Assembly: GCA_001805055.1 (NCBI GenBank)
Contig: MHDZ01000058.1
Coordinates: 2,215 to 52,464, forward strand
DNA from: Nitrospirae bacterium GWC2_57_13
GTDB taxonomy: Bacteria > Nitrospirota > UBA9217
DNA length: 50,250 nucleotides
Direction of reading: 5' to 3'
Made by a program: the position numbers and the translations under genes. Positions 23,293 through 30,257 of this stretch are shown here, one piece after another. Positions within the stretch are counted from its first letter, which is position 1; every line of letters starts with the position of its first letter. The notes below the pieces were generated by a model. That model was not told the origin of the DNA and made no database searches. It worked only from the letters and a program-made list of their open reading frames with translations.

Positions 23293-23768
23293 GATTTTCT
23301 CCCCCGTTCCAGGAACAACCGTACTGTGTAATACTCGTCGTCGCTGATATAGGGCGCCAGGGCATCAAGATTGGCGAACCCGCTTTCGCGGGTCATCATC
23401 CCCTGCCGAACCATAACGGCAATGCAGACCGCTGGAGTCACATAGGGTATGTGAAATGCCTTCAAATGTCGTATGAACTGCCGGTCATCGCTGCCGATAG
23501 CGTCATAGCCGCCGTTACGAAATGCCAAAATGACCTCATCCTCTCCTCGAATCTTCTTCGCGCGCATCTCCGACAAAACCGTCAAGGCTCCACTTTGTAC
23601 ATTTTGCTCTATAAGGAAAGCATCCGGCAGATTCTTGCTTTTTCCGCGGTCAACCACTTCTTCCTTAACGAGTTGGGGAATGGAAATGGAAAACGCCTTG
23701 CAGACGTCTTCCTTCAGGCCGGCTTTGGTGAGCTTAATAATGCAATCGGCATCCATAACGATCTTCAT
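23289..23768 (-). CDS. PIN-like toxin (DUF3368-type)
   Basis: The 159 residues open with MKIVMDADCIIKLTKAG, the first acidic strand of a PIN fold. VKEEVVDRG supplies a second acidic residue and GYDAIGSDDRQFIRHLKA a third cluster. PIN toxins cut RNA with bound Mg2+. The gene directly precedes and overlaps the UPF0175-like antitoxin gene, which supports a toxin-antitoxin pair. The family assignment (DUF3368) is by overall pattern and is less sure than the PIN fold itself. Confidence 0.7.
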   Translation of the reverse strand: MKIVMDADCIIKLTKAGLKEDVCKAFSISIPQLVKEEVVDRGKSKNLPDAFLIEQNVQSGALTVLSEMRAKKIRGEDEVILAFRNGGYDAIGSDDRQFIRHLKAFHIPYVTPAVCIAVMVRQGMMTRESGFANLDALAPYISDDEYYTVRLFLERGRKS

Positions 23769-23965
23769 GCACTACATTGTAATATACCGACTACATGAAT
23801 GTCAAGGGGTACATCAGCAGAGGGAAACTGCAGGACAGAACCAAGAGGGTCAGAACCAATAAGGTCGCCTGGTATCTTGATATTTTCTCCTGGAACTGTA
23901 GGGAAACACCCTATAGTCCCCCAGACGTGCCCAGTTTCCTGCTTCCCACAGCGCTTCTCATCCCT

Positions 23966-24487
23966 TCACTTCATCCGCACAGGAATTCCCGAAGCCACGA
24001 AGTAGGCCTCATCGGCCGCAGCAGCGGCCCGCTGGTTCACGATGCCCGCCAGGTCGCGGAATCTCCGGGCAAGCGGATTATCAGGCACGATCCCCAGGCC
24101 CACCTCGTTCGACACAACGATGCAGGTGCCGCTGAAGGCGCTGAACGCGCTGACGAGCTCTTCGGACATGGACAGGATCGCGTCGTCGGCCTCGACGCGG
24201 CCCAGGATGACGTTGTTCAGCCAGAGCGTCAGGCAATCGATGAGGACCACATCATGCGACCCCTGCAGCCTGCGCAGAAGATCTGCCACAGCCAGCGGCT
24301 CTTCAAAGGTCTCCCAGACCGCATCGCGCTCCCGCCGGTGCCGCTCGATGCGCGCCGCCATCTCAGGGTCCAGGGCCTGCGCCGTGGCAATATAGGCCCG
24401 CTTTCCCGGCAGCTCTGTTGCCAGCGCCTCGGCAAAGGATGATTTGCCTGACCGTGCCCCGCCTGTTATGAAAATCTTCTTCGACAT
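23966..24487 (-). CDS. cobU: Adenosylcobinamide kinase / guanylyltransferase
   Basis: CobU phosphorylates adenosylcobinamide and then adds GMP to give AdoCbi-GDP, the substrate of CobS. FITGGARSGKSSFAEALA is the P-loop, AYIATAQALDPEMAARIERHRRERDAVW holds the guanylyl-accepting His region, and VLIDCLTLWLNN is typical. IVVSNEVGLGIVPDNPLARRFRDLAG completes the fold. Length (173) is normal. It is separated from cobT, cobS and cobC by the toxin-antitoxin pair and the TPR lipoprotein. Confidence 0.95.
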   Translation of the reverse strand: MSKKIFITGGARSGKSSFAEALATELPGKRAYIATAQALDPEMAARIERHRRERDAVWETFEEPLAVADLLRRLQGSHDVVLIDCLTLWLNNVILGRVEADDAILSMSEELVSAFSAFSGTCIVVSNEVGLGIVPDNPLARRFRDLAGIVNQRAAAAADEAYFVASGIPVRMK

Positions 24488-24670
24488 TGTTTATCCCAAC
24501 CCGGACAACAAGGAACCAAAAAAAGTCAAAGCCTTTGACACGGATTACGGCGGATTAACACCTATGAAAAATCAGAATTCTTCATAACTCAATCAGCATA
24601 AATCAGTGTCAAAGAAGTTTTGTCTTCCCATGTGAGAAGATTTTGATTTGTAACTGACTAAATACGACGG
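24488..24670. other. Repeat-derived spacer upstream of cobU
   Basis: The 320-base region between cobU and the DUF3047 gene carries no gene. Its left part has GACACGGATTACGG and ATAAATCAGTGTC, which form a loose inverted pair like the other miniature elements. Its right part is the complete element at 24671-24768. Confidence 0.45.
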
Positions 24671-24768
24671 TTGGACGCTGATTTGCTCGGATAATCGCTG
24701 ATAAGCTTCTTAATCGAAAGACGATCCACCCTCAGCGTGACGATGTTACTGATCTTATCCGCGTCCAA
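24671..24768. repeat. TTGGACGCGGAT-type miniature element, complete copy
   Basis: Eight-base ends TTGGACGC and GCGTCCAA bound 98 bases. Inner GGATAA/TTATCC words continue the pairing. The ends are the same as in the copy at 10867-10978, but the middle is different, as expected of old non-autonomous elements. Confidence 0.6.
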
Positions 24769-24807
24769 ATTCTTTTTTAGGCTGACACATTTCTCGTTGT
24801 GCCGCGC

Positions 24808-25485
24808 CTACTGCTTCATCCCCGCCTTTTCCAGAGCCACGTCGGCAAAATAACTTTCCGCTGACGTCTCCGTATGCTGGGAATTGATCTGGAGCCTCAC
24901 CCCCTGGATTGGCGGAGGGTCCTGGCCGTAGAGTTTCCGATAATCGTCATAGACATTGCGCTTTTCGGATATCCACTTGCCCGTCTCCGCCGGGCCCGAG
25001 CGGACGACCACGGCCTTGATCCTCATGAAGGGCGGCGCCGGCGCATCCTTCATCAGCCCCTGGGGCGCCGATGTGTCCCAGATGTACACAATGGCCTTTG
25101 TCTTCGAGAAAGCGAGAAACAGCTGGGCCGCCTGGTCGTCGGTCTTTGATTTCCGGAAATCACCGCCTGCGGGAAGCTTTGTCACCTTCCATTTCCAGGT
25201 CAGGATCGGGTGCTGCTTTACGTCCAGGTCCACGGACTTCTGGATGGAATAAGAAGTATCTGCGCTCCTGAGACGCAGGGCATGGAGATCGCCGTCCTGG
25301 ACCACGCCGAATTCGGCCTTTCCCGACTTCTCCTTGAGCTGCCAGCCCGCAGGAACGCCCCTCGCATCGATGCCGCCCGAAAAATCGGCAATAACAATAC
25401 GGTCGCCGGCAGCGATGGCAACGCTGACAAGCAGCACCGGAGCCAGCAACGCGAGCAGCCTTTTTTTCGGCAACTGACTGATCAT
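24808..25485 (-). CDS. DUF3047 exported protein
   Basis: ATG 25485 with GGGAGGTGCCTC upstream gives 225 residues and a signal peptide (MISQLPKKRLLALLAPVLLVSVAIAA). The ORF-track start at 25593 would place a terminator hairpin inside the gene. The mature part matches DUF3047: GVPAGWQLKEKSGKAEF, LTWKWKVTKLPAGGDFR, DDQAAQLFLAF, YIWDTSAP and KRNVYDDYRKLYG. The fold is a predicted beta-sandwich of carbohydrate-binding type; no activity is known. The gene begins 15 bases after a terminator hairpin that ends the tRNA-Gly transcript, so expression may depend on read-through or on a promoter within that short space. Confidence 0.85.
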   Translation of the reverse strand: MISQLPKKRLLALLAPVLLVSVAIAAGDRIVIADFSGGIDARGVPAGWQLKEKSGKAEFGVVQDGDLHALRLRSADTSYSIQKSVDLDVKQHPILTWKWKVTKLPAGGDFRKSKTDDQAAQLFLAFSKTKAIVYIWDTSAPQGLMKDAPAPPFMRIKAVVVRSGPAETGKWISEKRNVYDDYRKLYGQDPPPIQGVRLQINSQHTETSAESYFADVALEKAGMKQ

Positions 25486-25500
25486 GAGGCACCTCCCGAG

Positions 25501-25536
25501 AAAAAAAACCCCTGCCGAAGTGGAAGCACGGCAGGG
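25501..25536 (-). terminator. Rho-independent terminator after tRNA-Gly
   Basis: The minus strand has CCCTGCCG, a 12-base loop, CGGCAGGG and then GTTTTTTTT. This is a strong intrinsic terminator 88 bases after the tRNA 3' end. It is immediately followed by the Shine-Dalgarno of the DUF3047 gene. Confidence 0.9.
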
Positions 25537-25624
25537 ACCAGATGCGCAATGTTTGTCAGGAAAATTAAGGCTGATCCGACCAGGGTGATGCAACCTTTCC
25601 GGCCTGATCAGTGTCTAAGCTACA

Positions 25625-25700
25625 TGGAGCGGGCGACGGGACTCGAACCCGCGACACCAAGCTTGGGAAGCTTGTACTCTACCAGCTGAGCTACGCCCGC
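25625..25700 (-). tRNA. tRNA-Gly (anticodon CCC)
   Basis: The 76-base minus-strand cloverleaf has acceptor GCGGGCG paired with CGCCCGC and a D-arm with AGCTCAGCTGGTAGAGT. The anticodon arm is CAAGC-TTCCCAA-GCTTG, giving CCC. The T-arm is GCGGG-TTCGAGT-CCCGT, and an encoded CCA end follows discriminator T. CCC reads GGG glycine codons. Confidence 0.96.
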
Positions 25701-25712
25701 TTGACGAGCCGT

Positions 25713-25741
25713 ATTATAGCGGCCCCCTCCGGCGATGTCAA
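25713..25741 (-). promoter_or_regulatory. Sigma-70 type promoter of tRNA-Gly
   Basis: Perfect TTGACA (25741-25736) and TATAAT (25718-25713) are separated by exactly 17 bases on the minus strand. The -10 lies 12 bases before the tRNA 5' end, so transcription should start just upstream of the mature tRNA. Confidence 0.9.
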
Positions 25742-25764
25742 CCAGGAAAAACCACAAGAATCCG

Positions 25765-25793
25765 TTGACGGAAGGGTGCGAGCGCATTATCAT
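25765..25793 (+). promoter_or_regulatory. Sigma-70 type promoter of the efflux operon
   Basis: TTGACG and TATCAT are separated by 17 bases. The expected transcription start is about 25800, next to the ATG at 25802, so the message would be nearly or fully leaderless. No Shine-Dalgarno is present before that ATG. Confidence 0.7.
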
Positions 25794-25801
25794 AGCCGAG
25801 C

Positions 25802-27073
25802 ATGTCATCAGAAACTATTGCCATAGCACTGTCGCTCTGCATTCTTGCGGCATCCTTCCCGGTCCAGGCCGCTGAGCCGGAGCCGGTAACCTGGAAGGAA
25901 TGCCTTCAGGAAGCAACGGCGAATCATCCCGACCTGGCCGCTGCGCGCGAGCAGGCAGAGCAGGCGCGGGCGAGCCGGAACATTGTTCGGGGCGCCCTGT
26001 TCCCGCACCTCAGCGCCTTTGCCGACCAGTCGCGCTTCGGGTCTTCCCTGTCGCCCACTGCCGAGACCTATTCCTACGGCGTGACAGCCAGCCAGCTCCT
26101 GTTCGACGGATTCAAGACGCCCTATGACGTCTCGGCAGCGACCAGGAGCATACAGGCAGCGGAATTCCGGTACATCGTGACCTCTGCGGACGTGCGGTTC
26201 CGGCTGCGCTCGGCCTTTGTGGACCTGCTGCGCTCCCAGGAGCTGCTTGCGATCACCGGAGGCATTGCCGACCGAAGGCGCAAGAACAGGGAGCTCGTCG
26301 GGCTGCGCTATAATGCGGGCAGGGAACATAAAGGCTCGCTGCTCACCGCGGATGCAAGCCTTGCCCAGGCGGATTTCGAAGTATCGCAGGCGCGGCGCGG
26401 CATCGACCTCTCGCGCCAGAAGCTCAGCCGCGAGATGGGCCGGATCGGCCTCGCTCCCCTCGCTGCTCAGGGCAGCCTCGATATGGCCCTGAAAACTGAA
26501 AAGCTCGTTGACCTGGAAAGCATTGTACAGCGAAACCCCGTGGTCCTGCAGCAGGCCGCTCTGAAAGAAGAGGCCCGCTACGGGTTAAAGGCAGCGCGGG
26601 CCGATCGGGCGCCGAAGTTCTATGCCAATGCAACGGCAGCCCGAAGCTCTTCTGACTGGCCGCCCCGTGAGGAAGAGTGGACCGTGGGCCTGAACGTGAC
26701 GCTGCCGCTCTTCGAAGGCGGCATACGGCAGGCAGGCATTGCCCGTGCCCGCGCAGGGCTCCGGCAGGCAGAGGCGGAAGAACGAAGCATCCGCGATGAA
26801 GCGCTGGTGGCCCTCCGGGAGGCGCGAACACGTTTCGAGAATGCCGCGGAACAGGCGCAGGTCCAGCAAAAATTTCTTGCAGCGGCCGAGGCGCGCGCCA
26901 CGATCAGCAGGGCCCAGTATTCCACCGGGCTCATCTCCTTCGATAACTGGACCATTATCGAGGACGATCTCGTGCGGGTGGAAAAGGCGATGCTCGACGC
27001 CCGGGCGAACGCGCTGACCACGGAAGCTGCCTGGATACAGGCGCAGGGAGGCGCTCTGGAAGATGTGGAATAA
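25802..27073 (+). CDS. TolC-family outer membrane efflux protein
   Basis: The protein forms the outer-membrane channel of a tripartite exporter. Its 423 residues begin with a signal peptide (MSSETIAIALSLCILAASFPVQA). Two OEP repeats follow, with long Ala/Arg/Glu/Gln-rich helices (AAREQAEQARASRN, LRQAEAEERSIRDEALVALREARTRFENA) and beta segments such as GVTASQLLFDGF and VGLNVTLPLFEGG. The last is a standard OEP signature. The start is fixed by the signal peptide. Its end overlaps the HlyD gene by 11 bases. Substrate cannot be inferred. Confidence 0.92.
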   Translation: MSSETIAIALSLCILAASFPVQAAEPEPVTWKECLQEATANHPDLAAAREQAEQARASRNIVRGALFPHLSAFADQSRFGSSLSPTAETYSYGVTASQLLFDGFKTPYDVSAATRSIQAAEFRYIVTSADVRFRLRSAFVDLLRSQELLAITGGIADRRRKNRELVGLRYNAGREHKGSLLTADASLAQADFEVSQARRGIDLSRQKLSREMGRIGLAPLAAQGSLDMALKTEKLVDLESIVQRNPVVLQQAALKEEARYGLKAARADRAPKFYANATAARSSSDWPPREEEWTVGLNVTLPLFEGGIRQAGIARARAGLRQAEAEERSIRDEALVALREARTRFENAAEQAQVQQKFLAAAEARATISRAQYSTGLISFDNWTIIEDDLVRVEKAMLDARANALTTEAAWIQAQGGALEDVE

Positions 27074-28025
27074 ATTGCGCAAACGATACCTGGGGTTGCT
27101 GCTGCTTGCCGCGGCAGTGGTGATCGCGGCCCTGTTCTTTCTGAACCGTGATACCAAGACGGCGTACGTGATGAGGGAGGTCCGTCCCGAGACCGGCACG
27201 GCGCGAACGGTCATCACGAGCACCGGCTCGGTGCAGCCGCAGAACCGTCTGGAGATCAAGCCGCCCATCGGCGGGCGGATAGAGAAAATACTGGTGCGGG
27301 AAGGCGACCGCGTTAAAGCGGGCACCGTGGTTGCCCTCATGAGCTCCACAGAACGGGCCGCGCTGCTTGATGCGGCCCGCGCCCAGGGCGCCGAAGCGAT
27401 CAAGTACTGGGAAGACGCTTACAAGCCCACGCCGCTGCTCGCGCCCATCAGCGGCGACGTGATCGTCCGGGCCGTTGAACCCGGCCAAACGGTGACCCAG
27501 ACCGATGCGGTCGTCGTACTCTCCGACCGCCTCATCATCAAGGCCCAGATGGACGAGACGGACATCGGACGGGTCCGTCTCGGCCAGAAAGCGCTGATCA
27601 GCCTCGACGCCTATCCCGAGATCTCCGTTGACGCCCGGGTGGACCACATCTCCTTTGAATCGAAGGTTGTGAACAACGTCACGATGTACGAGGTGGACGT
27701 GGTGCCGGAGCGTGTACCCGATGTCTTCCGGTCGGGCATGAGCGCCACCGTGAAGATCATCGAGAAGATTAAGGAGAACGCACTGCTCCTCCCCCGGGAG
27801 GCGGTGAAGCAGGACTCGGACGGGAGCTTCGTGCACGTACGGAAGGAGAACGGCAGAATCGAGCGCCTTCCCGTCGTTACGGGCATCGCTGAAGATGGCC
27901 GCATGGAGATCACCGGGGGCCTGAGCCTTGATGATGTCGTCATCATCAGATCGGAGCCATCAGCTGCGCCGAAACGGGCAGGCCAAAGCAACCCGCTCGT
28001 GCCCTTCAGCAGGAAGAAAAATTAG
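27063..28025 (+). CDS. HlyD/MacA-type membrane fusion protein with short hairpin
   Basis: This periplasmic adaptor links the MacB pump to the TolC-like channel. An N-terminal membrane anchor (YLGLLLLAAAVVIAALFFL) leads to the first lipoyl half (NRLEIKPPIGGRIEKILVREGDRVKAGTVVALM). Only about 30 residues follow before the second lipoyl half (TPLLAPISGDVIVRAVEPGQTVT). Beta-barrel and membrane-proximal domains come after that (KAQMDETDIGRVRLGQKALISLDAYPE). MacA has a much longer coiled-coil hairpin there, so this one is a short variant. The 320-residue gene overlaps tolC-like and precedes macB-like by 211 bases. Confidence 0.9.
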   Translation: MWNKLRKRYLGLLLLAAAVVIAALFFLNRDTKTAYVMREVRPETGTARTVITSTGSVQPQNRLEIKPPIGGRIEKILVREGDRVKAGTVVALMSSTERAALLDAARAQGAEAIKYWEDAYKPTPLLAPISGDVIVRAVEPGQTVTQTDAVVVLSDRLIIKAQMDETDIGRVRLGQKALISLDAYPEISVDARVDHISFESKVVNNVTMYEVDVVPERVPDVFRSGMSATVKIIEKIKENALLLPREAVKQDSDGSFVHVRKENGRIERLPVVTGIAEDGRMEITGGLSLDDVVIIRSEPSAAPKRAGQSNPLVPFSRKKN

Positions 28026-28066
28026 CAAGGGACTGTCCCCTTTGATTCTAGGGGGACTGTCCCCTG
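28025..28066. repeat. Direct repeat of GGGACTGTCCCC palindrome
   Basis: GGGACTGTCCCC occurs twice, 16 bases apart, right after the HlyD stop codon. Each unit is itself palindromic (GGGAC/GTCCC). Confidence 0.6.
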
Positions 28067-28081
28067 TCATAATCAAGGGCG

Positions 28082-28202
28082 TCTCTCGCAAAGACGCCAA
28101 GGTCTTAAGCCTGAAAAGATCTCGTCATTCTCGGCGGTCTCTGAGCCTTTGCGATAATAAATATCTTTGCTTTTCTTTGCGCCTTCGCGTCTTTGTGGCA
28201 TG
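28082..28202. repeat. CGCAAAGACGCCAAGG-type repeat element
   Basis: The left end CTCTCGCAAAGACGCCAAGG and right end CTTTGCGCCTTCGCGTCTTTGTGGC are loose inverted partners and resemble those at 2606 and 11633. It separates the adaptor and MacB genes of one operon. Confidence 0.5.
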
Positions 28203-28236
28203 CCTGGTTTCTGCCTTGCTCTTGCAACATAATAAG

Positions 28237-30198
28237 ATGATCGAACTTCAGAACATAAATAAGACCTACCAGGCCGGCCCCACGGGTGTTGCCGCGCTGT
28301 GCGATATCTCGCTTCGCATCGAGGCCGGGGAGTTCGTGGCTATCATGGGCCCATCGGGCTCGGGCAAGTCCACGCTGCTCCATGTTCTCGGTTTTCTGGA
28401 CCGGCCGGACTCGGGGTCCTATATCCTGGGCGGTGCGGACGTCACATCGCTCACCGACGACGAGCTTGCCTTCCTGCGCAACCGCGTAGCCGGCTTCGTG
28501 TTCCAGCAATTCCACCTGCTGCCGAGGCTCACAGCCGTGGAGAACGCAGAGCTGCCGCTGATCTATGCCGGGAAACACGCTGCTAAGCACCGGGCACGGG
28601 AACGTATCCGCGATGTGGGCCTTGCTTCGCGCGCCACCCACATGCCGAACGAACTCTCAGGCGGCGAACAGCAGCGCGTGGCCATTGCCCGGTCGCTGGT
28701 GAACGAGCCGATGATCATCTTCGCCGACGAGCCCACGGGCAACCTGGACACGAAGAGCGAAGAGGAGATCATGGCCGTCCTGAAGGGCCTGAACGCACAA
28801 GGGCATACGGTAATCATGGTCACGCACGAGAAGGAAGTGGCAGAACATGCCCGGCGGATCATCCGCATGCGGGACGGCGCGATCGTTTCTGATGAACGCG
28901 TCGGGCCCGAACCCGCCGGCAGTCACGGGAGGACATCCCCGGTTTCAGTGAAGACCCTGCTGCAGGAATCGCACAGCGCAGCCGCTGCCGCCCTGGCGGA
29001 CCATCTTCGCCAGGCTTTGCGCGCAATGACCTCCCAGAAGCTGCGCTCCCTGCTCTCCATGCTCGGCATCCTGATCGGCGTTGCGGCGGTCATCGCCATG
29101 ATCGCCCTGGGACAGGGCGCAAAAGCGTCCATGGAACAGCGGCTCGCGTCCCTCGGCTCAAATCTGCTCATGGTCCGGCCCGGAGCGCGCCAGCTCCATG
29201 GAGTGGTCCTCGAAGCAGGCGCTGTTACGCGGTTATCGATCCAGGACGCAGAGGCCCTCGAACGGGTCCCGCTCGTGCGGCGGGTATCCCCCTCGGTGCG
29301 CGGACGCGCACAGATAGTCGCAGGGAACAGGAACTGGAACACGATGGTCGAGGGCACGGGTGTGGACTACGCTGAAATGCGGGCCGCCGTACCGACCATC
29401 GGACGGTTCTTCTCCGACGAAGAGGTCCGCACGCGCAGCAAGGTGGTATTGCTCGGCGCCACTGTTGTCCGCTCCCTTTTCGGGGAAGCGAACCCATTGG
29501 GCGCAACGATCAGGATGAACCGCATAAATTTCGTAGTGATCGGCGTGCTTCCTGAGAAAGGCGCCTCGGCCTGGCGCGACCAGGACGACGTGGTCATCGT
29601 CCCGTTCACCACCGCCATGTACCGCCTCCTGGGCAAGGATTATGTGGACTCCCTGGATGTCGAGGTGCGTGACGCAACGCTCATGGAAGAGGCCCAGGAC
29701 GCGATCCGCGGGCTGCTGATGAAACGCCACCGCCTGGGAGCGTCGGACAGCGATGCATTCCAGATCCGGAACATGGCCGAGATCCAGGAGACCCTCAAGA
29801 GCACCACGCAGACCATGACCATGCTGCTGGGCTTCATCGCCGCCATCTCGCTGCTCGTGGGCGGCATCGGCATCATGAACATCATGCTCGTGTCTGTCAC
29901 GGAGCGGACGCGGGAGATCGGTCTGCGCAAGGCCGTTGGAGCGCGGCGCAAGGACATCATGCTGCAGTTCCTGATCGAGTCTATGGTGATGACGGCGAGC
30001 GGCGGCGCTGCAGGGATCCTCGTCGGCGTGAGCATTACATTGCTGCTTTCCTTCGTGGCCGGGTGGTCAACGCAGATCGCGCCCTTTTCGATCCTGCTTG
30101 CCACGGCCTTCTCTGTTGTCATCGGCCTCGTCTTCGGCCTCCTGCCGGCGCGCAAGGCCGCGGGACTCAATCCCATCCAGGCCCTGCGGTATGAGTGA
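28237..30198 (+). CDS. MacB-type ABC transporter, fused ATPase and permease
   Basis: The real start is ATG 28237 (MIELQNINKTYQAG). The ORF-track start at 27928 runs through the preceding gene and a repeat. The 653 residues match MacB. The N-terminal ATPase has Walker A GPSGSGKST, Q-loop, signature LSGGEQQRVAIARSL and Walker B IIFADEPTGNLD. Then come the first membrane helix (MLGILIGVAAVIAMIALGQGAKASM), a periplasmic domain (MacB_PCD), and three C-terminal helices with GGIGIMNIMLVSV and ERTREIGLRKAVGARR. MacB is a mechanotransmission pump that drives periplasmic substrates through TolC, so this completes the tripartite system. Substrate (macrolide, peptide, lipid) is unknown. Confidence 0.95.
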   Translation: MIELQNINKTYQAGPTGVAALCDISLRIEAGEFVAIMGPSGSGKSTLLHVLGFLDRPDSGSYILGGADVTSLTDDELAFLRNRVAGFVFQQFHLLPRLTAVENAELPLIYAGKHAAKHRARERIRDVGLASRATHMPNELSGGEQQRVAIARSLVNEPMIIFADEPTGNLDTKSEEEIMAVLKGLNAQGHTVIMVTHEKEVAEHARRIIRMRDGAIVSDERVGPEPAGSHGRTSPVSVKTLLQESHSAAAAALADHLRQALRAMTSQKLRSLLSMLGILIGVAAVIAMIALGQGAKASMEQRLASLGSNLLMVRPGARQLHGVVLEAGAVTRLSIQDAEALERVPLVRRVSPSVRGRAQIVAGNRNWNTMVEGTGVDYAEMRAAVPTIGRFFSDEEVRTRSKVVLLGATVVRSLFGEANPLGATIRMNRINFVVIGVLPEKGASAWRDQDDVVIVPFTTAMYRLLGKDYVDSLDVEVRDATLMEEAQDAIRGLLMKRHRLGASDSDAFQIRNMAEIQETLKSTTQTMTMLLGFIAAISLLVGGIGIMNIMLVSVTERTREIGLRKAVGARRKDIMLQFLIESMVMTASGGAAGILVGVSITLLLSFVAGWSTQIAPFSILLATAFSVVIGLVFGLLPARKAAGLNPIQALRYE

Positions 30199-30257
30199 TC
30201 GGCTTCCGCCCATTTCAGCAGTAAGCGACGTCGCATCCCGCACCTGCCAGGCCAATC

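Noticed and set aside
25618-25701. Short ORFs over the tRNA region (for example 25611-25826)
   Set aside because: They are translations of the tRNA-Gly gene and its flanks.
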